NCBI GenBank assembly: GCA_963817135.1
Contig: CAWFNG010000015.1
Span: 1-64,000 of the forward strand
Source: VAZQ01 sp963817135
GTDB taxonomy: Bacteria > Pseudomonadota > Alphaproteobacteria > Rhizobiales > Xanthobacteraceae
Length of the DNA: 64,000 nt
Direction: 5' to 3'
Positions 26,431 through 34,996 of this stretch are shown one piece after another. The notes beneath the pieces were generated by a model. That model was given only the letters and a program-made list of their open reading frames with translations. It searched no databases and was not told the DNA's origin. Made by a program: the position numbers and the translations under genes. The number at the start of each line of letters is the position of its first letter. Within the stretch, counting starts at the first letter, position 1.

Positions 26431-27860
26431 AGCAGCACCTTCCCCGGATTGAGGATGCCGTTCGGATCGAGCGCGCGCTTGAGCGTGTGCATCAGCGCCA
26501 ACGCGACGGGATCCTTCACCTTCGGCAACAGGTCGCGTTTCATCACGCCGACCCCATGCTCGGCGGAGATCGAACCGCCGTGTTTCGCCACCACCGCGAA
26601 CACGGCCGCATTGACCTCGTTCCAACGCTCGAGGAATTCGTTTTTGTCGCCGCCGGCGGGCTGCATGACGTTGTAGTGGATGTTGCCGTCGCCGAGATGC
26701 CCGAAGGGAAGCGGGCGCGAACCGGGGATGAGCTTTTTCACGGCGGCATTTGCCTCCTCGATGAAGGCCGGCACCGCGGCGACCGGAACCGAGATGTCGT
26801 GCTTGATGGAGCCGCCTTCGTGGCGCTGCACTTCGCCGAACAGTTCGCGGATGCGCCAGAACATCTTCGCCTGTTCGAGATTGTCGGCAATGGTGGCATC
26901 CGCGAGGAGCCCGCGCTCAAGTCCTTCGGCGAGGATCTCTTCCAGGCTTGCGCGCAGCCCCGCGCGCGCCTGGGACGAAAGCTCGATCAGCACGTACCAG
27001 GGATGCGGCTGCGGCAGCGGATCGCGGCAGCCGGTCCCGTGGCGAAGCACCAGCTCGATGCCTTCGCGCAGCATCAGCTCGAAGCTCGTCACGCCGCCGG
27101 CGGTGCGCTCCTCCGCAAGACCGAGGAGATCGAGCGCCGCCGGCGGCGAGGGCACCCCGGCGAATGCGGTCTCCACCGAGCGCGGCCGCGGTACGAGGCG
27201 CAACACCGCCGCGGTGATGATGCCCAGCGTGCCTTCGGCGCCAATGAACAGGTTCCGCAGGTCGTAGCCGGTATTATCCTTCTTGAGCTTGTTGAGGTCG
27301 TTGAGGATGCGTCCGTCGGCGAGCACCACTTCGATGCCGAGCGTGTGCGCGCGGGCGATGCCGTAGGCGAGCGCGGCGGTGCCGCCGGCATTGGTGGAAA
27401 GGTTGCCGCCGATGGTGCAGGTCCCCTCCGACGGCAGGAGCTGCGGATAGAGCCGGTCGGCGGCAGCGGCGGCCTCGCGCGCCTGCGCCAACGTTACGCC
27501 TGCCTCGCAGGTCATGGTGTTGGAGACGCCGTCGACTTCGCGAATGCGATCGAGCCGATTGAGCGAGATGAGAAGCTCGCCGTTGAGCGGCACCTGGCCG
27601 CCGACCAGGCCGGTATTGCCGCCCTGCGGCACCACGGCGGTCCGCGTTGCATTGGCAAGCTTGAGGATTTCGGCGACCTCCGCCACCGAGCCCGGCCGCA
27701 GCACCAGCGGGGTGTGGCCGCGATACATGTCGCGCATCTCGACGAGATAGGGAAGCTGCGCCTGCGGGTCGGTGACGGCGTGCTTTGCCCCGACGATGGC
27801 GGCGAAGCGGGCGAGGAGGCCTGGATCGAGCGCTGCGTCGGGCCGGGTTTTGCTCAGCAT
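26409..27860 (-). CDS. FAD-binding oxidoreductase, D-lactate/2-hydroxyacid dehydrogenase type (GlcD-like)
   Basis: A 483-residue VAO-fold flavoenzyme. The FAD-binding region includes VLRPGSVAEVAEILKLAN, VVPQGGNTGLVGGQVP, and PSEGTCTIGGNLSTNAGG followed by YGIARAHTLGIEVVLADG. The C-terminal FAD-oxidase_C domain ends with FGHLGDGNIHYNV, ISAEHGVG and DPNGILNPGKVL. It oxidises a D-2-hydroxyacid (lactate, glycolate or 2-hydroxyglutarate are known family substrates). The ATG at 27860 is chosen; the open frame extends to 28046 through unrelated repeat sequence. Confidence 0.92.
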   Translation of the reverse strand: MLSKTRPDAALDPGLLARFAAIVGAKHAVTDPQAQLPYLVEMRDMYRGHTPLVLRPGSVAEVAEILKLANATRTAVVPQGGNTGLVGGQVPLNGELLISLNRLDRIREVDGVSNTMTCEAGVTLAQAREAAAAADRLYPQLLPSEGTCTIGGNLSTNAGGTAALAYGIARAHTLGIEVVLADGRILNDLNKLKKDNTGYDLRNLFIGAEGTLGIITAAVLRLVPRPRSVETAFAGVPSPPAALDLLGLAEERTAGGVTSFELMLREGIELVLRHGTGCRDPLPQPHPWYVLIELSSQARAGLRASLEEILAEGLERGLLADATIADNLEQAKMFWRIRELFGEVQRHEGGSIKHDISVPVAAVPAFIEEANAAVKKLIPGSRPLPFGHLGDGNIHYNVMQPAGGDKNEFLERWNEVNAAVFAVVAKHGGSISAEHGVGVMKRDLLPKVKDPVALALMHTLKRALDPNGILNPGKVLLSEISNQ

Positions 27861-28023
27861 CAAGCGAGATCCATTTGAATGGGTTCTATCGTTCCACGGA
27901 TCGTATACGAGAACCCCGGTGCCGGCGAAATCCCTGGCGCTTCGGATTACAATAATGAAGGTGATGAAAGCGCCGTCGCAGCGGTTCTGGCAATTCGCGA
28001 GCTTCGACGCCTCGCGCGACGTC

Positions 28024-28046
28024 ATGCCCGCGCTTGTCGCGGGCAT
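28024..28046. repeat. Short dispersed palindrome (ATGCCCGCG ... CGCGGGCAT)
   Basis: A 9-bp perfect inverted repeat with a five-base loop upstream of the GlcD-type gene. This sequence style is frequent between genes in Bradyrhizobium relatives; function unknown. Confidence 0.7.
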
Positions 28047-28069
28047 CCACGTCTTCGAGAGTCTTTTAG

Positions 28070-28645
28070 TTACCGCTGCCCCTTGAAACGCGCATCGAAC
28101 GCGTCGCCAGACGCGGGACTGGCCGGCGTCTGGCGGGCGGTGCCAATAACCGGCACAGCGGAAACACTGGCGCCGTTCAGCAAATCGACCTGTCCGTTCC
28201 CCAGGCGGACCGGAGCCTCCGTGGCAGGCCGGACGCGAATGGTCCTGAAAACCTGCGGTGGCGGCGCTGCCTTTGACTCCGGTTCGTCTGTCAAATCAGC
28301 CTCCGGCGGGGACACCGGTGCAGATACGGTTCTTTGCTGAGATCGCGAGCCCGATTCTCTCGGCGGCACCGCCACCGTCACGCTTCTCTCCTGAGGTAAG
28401 GAGCCCGGCTCGCTTGCGTGCGCCTCTTGTCGAACTTTTGCCGGCCAGTGCAATTCCGATTTCGCCGGCATGGCGCCGGTTTTCTTGAACCAGCATTTGC
28501 GGCCCTCAATCTCCCGCCAGGCATACCAGCCGGTCTTGGGATTGCCGGCGGCGCTCAGGCAATCGATTGCCCATGCTGACGAGCTGCCAAGACAACAGCT
28601 GACAAGACAGCAGCAGACAAACAAAATGATGACGACGCTTTTCAT
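28070..28645 (-). CDS. Hypothetical secreted protein
   Basis: A 191-residue protein with a clear signal peptide (VVIILFVCCCLVSC to SSAWA), a short N-terminal motif WYAWREIEGRKCWFKK known to me from small secreted proteins of Bradyrhizobium relatives, and a long proline/serine/alanine-rich tail without predicted fold. The start at 28645 gives the signal peptide directly. No function can be assigned; likely periplasmic. Confidence 0.6.
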   Translation of the reverse strand: MKSVVIILFVCCCLVSCCLGSSSAWAIDCLSAAGNPKTGWYAWREIEGRKCWFKKTGAMPAKSELHWPAKVRQEAHASEPGSLPQERSVTVAVPPRESGSRSQQRTVSAPVSPPEADLTDEPESKAAPPPQVFRTIRVRPATEAPVRLGNGQVDLLNGASVSAVPVIGTARQTPASPASGDAFDARFKGQR

Positions 28646-28696
28646 GACCTGTTCGGTCAATGCCGTTCCGTTCGCCGGCAAGCCGGAATTCGGGAA

Positions 28697-28750
28697 CTAA
28701 TACCCGTGCACGCCGCCGGCGATAGCGGCAGCAGCGATCACGCGCGTCAT
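28697..28750 (-). CDS. Very small ORF with good ribosome binding site
   Basis: Seventeen codons, MTRVIAAAAIAGGVHGY, preceded by GAGGGGGCAAAC. It resembles a clipped signal peptide and could be a micropeptide, a leader, or chance. Confidence 0.25.
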   Translation of the reverse strand: MTRVIAAAAIAGGVHGY

Positions 28751-28896
28751 GTTTGCCCCCTCTTTCCCCTCCGCAGCCCGATAAACTACAGCATCGGATT
28801 GCGGCGCGACTTCGATGAAGTTCTGAACAAAAAGTTTACCTCTCATTAACATTGATGAATTGCAGCCTGCGCAATGGAACTCGATCCGCGCGCAAT

Positions 28897-29874
28897 TCAG
28901 CGCGGGGCGGCGGCGCGTTCGAGCCGGTCGTTGATGGCTTCGCCGAGCCCCTGCTGCGGCACCGGCATCACCGCAATGCTCGCGGCGCCGGAGGCGTCCA
29001 GCGCGCGCAGATGGGAAAAGAGGTTCGCCGCCGCCTCGATCAGATCGCCGCGCAACGAAAGATTGAGCACCAAGGCTGCATGTTGGGCGCCGGCTGGCAC
29101 ATCGCGGCCGAAGGCGAGCAGCGCCTCGCCGGCGTGCACGCTCTTCGCATTGAGCCGCAGGCGCGCGCGCGTTGCGTAATGGGAAGCAAGTTGCCCGGGC
29201 GCGAGGGGCACGGCATCGTTCTTGTTGTTCGGCGCCGGCGCGGTGTCCTTGAGAGGGACGATCTCCGCGATGCGCGCGCGCGGCACGGCTCCCGGCCGCA
29301 ACAAGACGGGCTCCCCCACGCAGGCGATGATGGTCGATTCCAACCCAAAAGGGGTTGCACCGCCGTCGATGATCAGCGCGATGCGCCCGCCGAGATCGTC
29401 GCGCACGTGTTGCGCCGTGGTCGGCGACACATGTCCCGAGCGATTGGCGGAAGGCGCCGCCACGGGGCCGCCGAAGGCGGCAATGATATCGCGCGCGACG
29501 GGATGGCTCGGCACGCGCAGCGCAATGGTGTCGAGGCCGGCGGTGGCAAGTTCGGCAACCGGGCAATCCGCGCGCTTTGTCAGAACGAGGGTCAGCGCTC
29601 CGGGCCAGAATGCGGCGGCAAGCCGCTCCGCATCGGCGTTGAAATGGGCAAGCGCGTGCGCGGCGGCAGCATCGGCAACATGCGCGATCAACGGATTGAA
29701 CGCGGGGCGCCCCTTCGCCTCATAGAGCCGCGCCACCGCCTCGCCGTTGCACGCATCCGCCCCGAGCCCGTACACGGTCTCGGTCGGAAAGGCGACCAGT
29801 CCGCCGCGGGCGAGCACCCGCGCCGCACCGGCGCTGGCGAACTCTCCGGCTTGCATCACCTGCGTGGCGATCAT
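28897..29874 (-). CDS. tsaC: L-threonylcarbamoyladenylate synthase (Sua5/YwlC/YrdC family)
   Basis: A 325-residue protein of the long Sua5 type. The YrdC domain (residues 1-200) shows VAFPTETVYGLGADA, YEAKGRPAFNPLIAHV, FWPGALTLVL and PSANRSGHVSPTTAQHV. The C-terminal Sua5 domain includes LAPGQLASHYATRARLRL. It makes threonylcarbamoyl-AMP for the universal t6A modification of ANN-reading tRNAs. It is immediately upstream (on the other strand) of the tRNA-Pro locus. Confidence 0.94.
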   Translation of the reverse strand: MIATQVMQAGEFASAGAARVLARGGLVAFPTETVYGLGADACNGEAVARLYEAKGRPAFNPLIAHVADAAAAHALAHFNADAERLAAAFWPGALTLVLTKRADCPVAELATAGLDTIALRVPSHPVARDIIAAFGGPVAAPSANRSGHVSPTTAQHVRDDLGGRIALIIDGGATPFGLESTIIACVGEPVLLRPGAVPRARIAEIVPLKDTAPAPNNKNDAVPLAPGQLASHYATRARLRLNAKSVHAGEALLAFGRDVPAGAQHAALVLNLSLRGDLIEAAANLFSHLRALDASGAASIAVMPVPQQGLGEAINDRLERAAAPR

Positions 29875-29957
29875 CGCGAAGAATGTACTTTATAGAGATG
29901 GCTAGATGCGCGCGCTCTAAAGCGCGGACCGGCTGCTTGAAAGCCAAATGAGCATAG

Positions 29958-30062
29958 GTATATACCCAGTTTTGGTGGGGAGTGTAGCGCAGTCTGGTAG
30001 CGCACTCGTATATACCCGGTTTGCTGGTCAGGCGGAGTGTAGCGCAGTCTGGTAGCGCACCT
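29958..30062 (+). repeat. Tandem duplication covering the 5' half of tRNA-Pro
   Basis: Two imperfect units (29958-30007 and 30008-30062), each beginning GTATATACCC and ending in the tRNA 5' half. The 27 bases 29979-30005 are identical to 30034-30060 (tRNA positions 2-28). The first unit stops before the anticodon arm and cannot form a tRNA. Confidence 0.8.
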
Positions 30063-30109
30063 CGTTCGGGACGAGGGGGTCGCAGGTTCAAATCCTGCCA
30101 CTCCGACCA
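30033..30109 (+). tRNA. tRNA-Pro (anticodon CGG)
   Basis: A 77-base cloverleaf: acceptor stem CGGAGTG pairs with CACTCCG, D-arm AGCGCAGTCTGGTAGCGC, anticodon stem CCTCG/CGAGG with loop TTCGGGA (anticodon CGG), T-arm GCAGGTTCAAATCCTGC, discriminator A and encoded CCA. It reads CCG proline codons. Confidence 0.96.
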
Positions 30110-30325
30110 AATTCTCGAAATAGCGCAGCCTCATTCATCGTCGCCCTGTGGTGGCAATTCCCCGAGGCGCGGTAGATCAGCAAATCTCAATGTGTAAGTG
30201 TTGCCGAAATGCATCAGCTTCATAAGAAACTGGCAATCTCCATGAACCAAACTGCCCCGAATCAGATTAATCAGGTGGAGAGCCGCCAACGCGGGGGCAT
30301 CTCCAACCGAAAAGGGGAGGCAGTG

Positions 30326-30415
30326 ATGGACCGGTGGCTGGAATACGACCTGGTCGCGCTTGCGATGCTGGTTTTCGGGATTGCGGCAGTTGAGTTTTTG
30401 GCTCTGAGTTTCTGA
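30326..30415 (+). CDS. Very small putative membrane protein
   Basis: Twenty-nine codons: a short polar start (MDRWLEYD) and one hydrophobic helix (LVALAMLVFGIAAVEFLALSF). AAGGGGAGG at 30312-30320 is well spaced. Unknown function. Confidence 0.35.
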   Translation: MDRWLEYDLVALAMLVFGIAAVEFLALSF

Positions 30416-30512
30416 ACAACAAATCACGCCATCAGTCGGCGTTCGGGTTGGGCGGACGATTAGTCCGCAAAAACGGATCAGTCGCTTCTGCGACGTGCCA
30501 GCGGACAGATCG

Positions 30513-30668
30513 CTATCGCGCGCGGCGCCACGAACTTTTCAGCGCCCTCAGTCGCGCAAGCCGGCGTCTGGCCGAGTAGCGCGTGATGAGATTGCGGATC
30601 AATGCGAGCGCAACGAGGGACAAAATCATTGCCGCCGTAAGTGATCCTGCTCCGATGGTCTCTTGCAT
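30513..30668 (-). CDS. Small putative membrane protein
   Basis: Fifty-one codons with one hydrophobic helix (SLTAAMILSLVALALI) and a strongly basic tail (RYSARRRLARLRALK). The topology is that of a small inner-membrane protein. The ribosome binding site is weak and no family is recognised. Confidence 0.35.
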   Translation of the reverse strand: MQETIGAGSLTAAMILSLVALALIRNLITRYSARRRLARLRALKSSWRRAR

Positions 30669-31149
30669 TGGCAAATTTCGTTATTCCCTTGCCCGCACCT
30701 CCGACTGCGAGGGTCCGCGACACCGCTGCCCCGCAGGCCGAAGCTCGCCCCGGAATTCGTCGCCGACAGTTCGCACCCTGCGGTCACCGCGGGCGAGAAC
30801 ATTCCGCAAGCCGGGTTAATAGACGTTTACTGCGGCTCGCGTGCCGCAAGTCGCCTCGGCCAGGCCCCAGGAAAGAACAACCGAGAACAAGCGAGAACAA
30901 GCGATTATCGGCGTCTTTTGCTGGCTCGATTCGCTGAGCCGCCGGAAGATGGCCGAATACGGCAGTGCGCGGCGTTATTTAGAGAGGGGCTCCCTTGCTT
31001 GTGCGCTGAGCAGAAGCACCGCCTGGCAGCGACCGGCGGCAGCTTTCAGAGCCTCCTGCCAACGCTCGCCGGGAGAGATCCCTTTTTGCCTGCGCCTATC
31101 GCTGAAGATTTGGATATCATCGCACCTGTTTTTAAGACTGGAAATTCCC
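30669..31149. other. Intergenic stretch without a supported gene
   Basis: About 480 bases before the triple-HTH gene. Overlapping ORFs in several frames have no protein-like signature; one of them is simply the upstream extension of the HTH gene frame. Contains a local direct repeat of AGAACAAGCGA near 30890. Confidence 0.45.
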
Positions 31150-31803
31150 ATGCGCGGCAAAAAAGATTCTCCCTCGGTATGCGTCAACAGGTACACCACG
31201 TCGGCTTTCTGGACACCTGACAGAGACAGTCTGCTCCGCAAACTCGAAGCCGCCGGAGTCCGGGTGGAAAAAATAGCCGCAAAGCTCGGTGTTACACCCC
31301 GCTCCGTAAAACGACGCTCGCATCATCTGCGCGGCCTACCGTCTCCATCCAATTGGCAGCGCGAGGAGCTCCGCGTCAAAACCGCAAAGTTCCGTGAAGA
31401 GAAAGAGCGTCGGACGAATGGAGTGCTCAGGGCCTTGCGGACGGCCATGACGCGCGGCACGCCCAGAGATGCCGCGATTATGAAGGCCTTGACGCGCGGG
31501 GTCGGCCCGCAAGCCATCGCCAAGGAGTTGGGCGTTAGCCGTCTGCTCATATATCGCAATGTCATCTGGCAAGGGGCCAGCGAGCAGGAACTTCGCGCCA
31601 AGGCGAAACGCCGCGAAGCGCACGCGCGCCGCGAGAAAAAAGCCATCGCTGCTGCCATCCGCGCCGCGATTGCGCAAGGCCTGCCGCGGGATGCCACAAT
31701 CGCTCGGGCGAGGAAAGCCGGCGCAACCTATGCCGAGATTGGCAAAGCGTTTGGCTTGACCCGCCAGCGGGTACACCAAATCCTGTTGATGCTCCAGGAT
31801 TGA
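31150..31803 (+). CDS. Protein with three tandem helix-turn-helix units, function unknown
   Basis: A 217-residue basic protein. Three related units each end in an HTH: EKIAAKLGVTPRSVKRR (about residues 40-57), PQAIAKELGVSRLLIYR (about 118-136) and AEIGKAFGLTRQRVHQIL (about 196-214). The second and third are an internal duplication: each starts with a G-x-P-R-D-A motif (GTPRDAAIMKA, GLPRDATIARA). The last HTH resembles sigma factor region 4 and the first resembles the GcrA-type WTPDRDSLL start. The middle is a charged helix rich in R, K and E. The ATG at 31150 excludes an unrelated N-terminal extension. DNA binding is likely; target unknown. Confidence 0.65.
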   Translation: MRGKKDSPSVCVNRYTTSAFWTPDRDSLLRKLEAAGVRVEKIAAKLGVTPRSVKRRSHHLRGLPSPSNWQREELRVKTAKFREEKERRTNGVLRALRTAMTRGTPRDAAIMKALTRGVGPQAIAKELGVSRLLIYRNVIWQGASEQELRAKAKRREAHARREKKAIAAAIRAAIAQGLPRDATIARARKAGATYAEIGKAFGLTRQRVHQILLMLQD

Positions 31804-31816
31804 TACCTCACGCCAA

Positions 31817-32776
31817 TCACTGACTGGCTTTGAGACCCAGTTCCTCGGCCACCGCGGCGAGCCGCGCGCGTTGCTCATCCACGGAAGCGGCGAATTCGGC
31901 CGGCCCGCCGATATTGATGAGTTGCCCGGTTGCCAGCAATCGCGCCGCAACCGTCTGATCCGCTACGGCTTGTACGTCCGCTGCAATACGCTCGCGCACG
32001 GGAAGCGTCATTTCCGGCGGCCCAAAGAAGCCATGCAGACCGTCGAAGGCAAGTTCCGGGAACCCAGCTTCCACCGCGGTGGGAATGTCGGGAGCGGTCG
32101 GGGCGCGCACCTTGTTGGTCATAAGCAAAAGCTTGACCTTGCCGCTTTCGAGCTGCGGCCGCACGATCGCGAGCGACGTTTCGAATACCTGCACCCGGCC
32201 CTCGCCGAGGTCGTTCGCAGCATCCACCGGGTTTCGATAAGGCACCTTGCTCATGCTCAGACCGGCGCGTTTGAGAAAGCCGGCAAAGGAAAAATCGAGC
32301 GCCCCGGTAGCGCCTGCCCAGTTGAGCTTGCCGGGTTGCGCCCGGGCCATGGCGACAAGTTCGGCAAAGCTGTTGACCGGCAGCGATGCCGTCACGGCGA
32401 TTGCAATCAGCGTGTTTGAGAGGCGAACAATCGGCACGAGGTCGCTGACCTTGTAGGGCAGGGTGTCGTGCAGGTAGGGATGCGCGGTGAAAGAGGACGT
32501 CGGAGCCGCCAGGAGGACATGGTCATCATGGGCGGCGACGAATGTGCCGATCGCAACAATGCCGTCGCCGCCGGGCCTGTTCTCGACCACGACGGGGCGG
32601 CTCCAGCGCGCGCTCAGTCGTTCACCAAACAAGCGCGTGCCGGTATCGATCGCGGAGCCTGGCCCGAGCGTCACAATGAAGCGAACCGGCCGCTGCGGCC
32701 AGGTCTCGCCCCAGGCAGGACTGAGCAGCAAAGCGGCAAGCAGAGCCAACCCGATCGCGCGCTGCATGCTACCCAT
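31817..32776 (-). CDS. Tripartite tricarboxylate transporter (Bug) family substrate-binding protein
   Basis: A 319-residue periplasmic binding protein with signal peptide (AIGLALLAALLLSPAWG). Bug signatures: WPQRPVRFIVTLGPGSA, VVVENRPGGDG, GKLNWAGATGALDF and PTAVEAGFPELAFDGLHG. Bug proteins bind carboxylated metabolites for TctAB transporters; no TctA/TctB gene is adjacent, so it is an orphan. GAGGAGGG precedes the start at 32776. Tail to tail with the triple-HTH gene. Confidence 0.9.
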   Translation of the reverse strand: MGSMQRAIGLALLAALLLSPAWGETWPQRPVRFIVTLGPGSAIDTGTRLFGERLSARWSRPVVVENRPGGDGIVAIGTFVAAHDDHVLLAAPTSSFTAHPYLHDTLPYKVSDLVPIVRLSNTLIAIAVTASLPVNSFAELVAMARAQPGKLNWAGATGALDFSFAGFLKRAGLSMSKVPYRNPVDAANDLGEGRVQVFETSLAIVRPQLESGKVKLLLMTNKVRAPTAPDIPTAVEAGFPELAFDGLHGFFGPPEMTLPVRERIAADVQAVADQTVAARLLATGQLINIGGPAEFAASVDEQRARLAAVAEELGLKASQ

Positions 32777-32933
32777 GAAGCCCTCCTCTTTGTTTTCCCT
32801 CAGGACGACTGTAATGGCGGCGCTCGCTGCCAAGACGCCAGGCAATGCGCAATTGCAGAAGAACCTGTTTTGGTTGGACGACCAGATCGCTCGATTCGGA
32901 GGCCCAACCCAAAAGGTAGGGCGGAACTAGAAC

Positions 32934-33920
32934 TCAATCCTCGCCGGTCGCCCGCAAATATTCGTCCAGAGCCGGCCCGATGTTCGGAACAAAAAGCTCC
33001 TCTACCTTCATTCGTCTACTCGAAAGCCCTTGCTCGTCGAGGTAGGCGACCAGGGCTTCGAGCGTAGGCCGGCTCCCTTCGATGGAATAATCCCAGACCT
33101 GCGGCCCGAACATTCTGCGCGCGGCCTCCACCTCATCGATCACCCACGGCAGACCGACCGCCAAGGCATCGGTATCGTAAGTTGTGCGGTAGGCGATATC
33201 GCGGGCCCTGCAGAAGGCCTTGTACAGGCTTATCGCGAGCCAGGGGTTCTGCTCGTAGAGCGGAGTTTTCAGCACGAAAGTATGCATGATTGGAAAAATG
33301 CCGGTCTTCGCGAAATATTGCGCCTCGACGCTGCGGAAATCGGCAAACAGGCGGCGCACCGTTTTTCCCAGCCCCTTGGGAATCATCACCGATACGAGCG
33401 CGTCGATCTCGCCCATATCGAGCATCGCCTCCAAGGTCGTGCCCGGCCGCATGGAGAGAATCCGGACATCTGCCGGCGTCTTGACGCTGCGGACGGGCCT
33501 GCCGGTCACCCACTCGATATCGCGCGGCATGACGCCGTAATCGTGCGCGAGAAACCCGCGCACCCAGACGGCCGCGGTCATCTGATAGTCGCCGACGCCC
33601 ACGCGGCTGCCTTTCAGCTCCTCCGGTCTGCCCATTTTGCAATCGGCGCGCAGATAGACGGCCGAATGGCGAAATACGCGGGACGGAAAGACCGGTATTG
33701 CGACGAAGCGCGTATCGCCTTCCGAACGCAGGATGGTGTAGGACGAAAGCGACATTTCCGACGCGTCGAACTCGGCGTGATTGAGCATGCGCCAGAACGT
33801 CTCGCCCGGTCGAAGCGGGATGAATGTCAGATCAACGCCTTCGGGCTCGACCCTCCCGTCGATGAGCGCCTGCGTGCGGTCATATCGCCCGCAGGCTATG
33901 GTCAGTTTAAGCTGTTGCAT
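32934..33920 (-). CDS. NMT1/THI5-like substrate-binding protein, 4,5-dihydroxyphthalate decarboxylase-like
   Basis: A 328-residue protein without a signal peptide. It starts LKLTIACGRYDRTQALIDG and contains PEGVDLTFIPLRPGETFWRM, FDASEMSLSSYTILRSEG and VAIPVFPSRVFRHSAVYL, the signatures of proteins annotated as 4,5-dihydroxyphthalate decarboxylases, which share the periplasmic binding-protein type 2 fold. Whether this member is an enzyme or a binding protein cannot be settled. Located between an orphan Bug protein and the divergent Tau/NitT-type ABC operon. Confidence 0.82.
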   Translation of the reverse strand: MQQLKLTIACGRYDRTQALIDGRVEPEGVDLTFIPLRPGETFWRMLNHAEFDASEMSLSSYTILRSEGDTRFVAIPVFPSRVFRHSAVYLRADCKMGRPEELKGSRVGVGDYQMTAAVWVRGFLAHDYGVMPRDIEWVTGRPVRSVKTPADVRILSMRPGTTLEAMLDMGEIDALVSVMIPKGLGKTVRRLFADFRSVEAQYFAKTGIFPIMHTFVLKTPLYEQNPWLAISLYKAFCRARDIAYRTTYDTDALAVGLPWVIDEVEAARRMFGPQVWDYSIEGSRPTLEALVAYLDEQGLSSRRMKVEELFVPNIGPALDEYLRATGED

Positions 33921-34048
33921 GGGGTCACTGTGATGATTTCCTCAGTATAGCATTCCGAAAGGGAGGCGCGCGCTCCTTTGATTTATTTGACTTGCCCGGA
34001 CCGCCGTGATGGCATCACCCCGTCTGATTTTAGGATGGGAGCGGAATT

Positions 34049-34996
34049 ATGATGCCGATCAGGACGGTTACGGCCGCGCTCGCCGGACTGCTTATGGCCA
34101 CGCCCGCGGTTGGGCAAGCAACCAAGGTTGCCATCGGAATTTCCGGGTGGACGGGATTCGCGCCGCTCGTATTGGCCAAGGAGACCAACATCTTTTCCAG
34201 GAACGGTCTCGACGTGAGCATCAAGAAGATCCCGCAGGCCAGCCGCCACCTCGCCATCGCTTCCGGTGACATCCAGTGCGCGGCGACGACCGTCGAGACC
34301 TGGATTGTGTGGAATGCCAACGGCGTTGCCACCACGCAGCTCTTCCAAATGGACAAGTCGTACGGTGCCGACGGGATGGTCGTGCGCAACACCATTGCGT
34401 CGATCAAAGACGTCAAGGGCAAGAACGTCGCCGCTTCAGCGCCCGGTACTGCGCCTTATTTCACGCTCGCCTGGTTCCTCAAGAAGAACGGGCTTGCCGT
34501 CAAGGACGTGACCGTTGTCACTCTGGAGCCGGCCGCAGCCGCGCAGGCATTCATCGCCGGGCAGAACGATGCGGCCATGACCTACGAGCCATATCTCTCG
34601 GCCGTGCGAGAGAAGCCGGAAGCCGGAAAGATCATCGCCACCACGCTCGATTACCCGATGGTGATGGACACGTTCGGCTGCACCCCCAAATTCATTTCGG
34701 AAAACGTACCGGCGGTGAAGGCGCTCGCCAAGAGTTATTTTGATGCGCAGGAAGCGATCAAGACGGACCCGAAGAAAGCCTACGAGATCATGGGTGCAGA
34801 CGTGAAGCAAAGCGGCGAGCAGTTCGGCAATTCGGCAAAATACCTGCGTTGGCAGGACCGGGCCGCCAACCGGGCGTTCTTCACGAGCGAGTTCCCCAGT
34901 TTCAACAAGGAAGCTGCCGATTTGCTCCTCGAAATCGGCGTCATCAAGCAAGTCCCGGATCTCACAAAGCTTGTCGACACTCGCTTCATTGAGTGA
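34049..34996 (+). CDS. ABC transporter substrate-binding protein (NitT/Tau type)
   Basis: A 315-residue binding protein with signal peptide (TVTAALAGLLMATPAVG). Domain start KVAIGISGWTGFAPLVLAKE, then RHLAIASGDIQCAATTVE and GKNVAASAPGTAPYFTLAWF, typical of the SsuA/TauA/NMT1 group. Its stop overlaps the permease start, giving a binding protein-permease-ATPase operon. The operon ends ten bases before the convergent hutU gene. Substrate not determinable; relatives bind sulfonates, nitrate, pyrimidines or hydantoins. Confidence 0.9.
   Translation: MMPIRTVTAALAGLLMATPAVGQATKVAIGISGWTGFAPLVLAKETNIFSRNGLDVSIKKIPQASRHLAIASGDIQCAATTVETWIVWNANGVATTQLFQMDKSYGADGMVVRNTIASIKDVKGKNVAASAPGTAPYFTLAWFLKKNGLAVKDVTVVTLEPAAAAQAFIAGQNDAAMTYEPYLSAVREKPEAGKIIATTLDYPMVMDTFGCTPKFISENVPAVKALAKSYFDAQEAIKTDPKKAYEIMGADVKQSGEQFGNSAKYLRWQDRAANRAFFTSEFPSFNKEAADLLLEIGVIKQVPDLTKLVDTRFIE

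Noticed and set aside
26487..27878. 463-codon plus-strand ORF
   Set aside because: Antisense shadow of the GlcD-type oxidase gene, which has clear motifs in its own frame.
29958..30062. Possible CRISPR-like repeat pair
   Set aside because: Only two units with no regular spacers; they are a partial tRNA duplication.
28897..30091. Extra minus-strand ORFs across the tsaC 5' end and tRNA
   Set aside because: They read through the tRNA and its duplication and are composition shadows.
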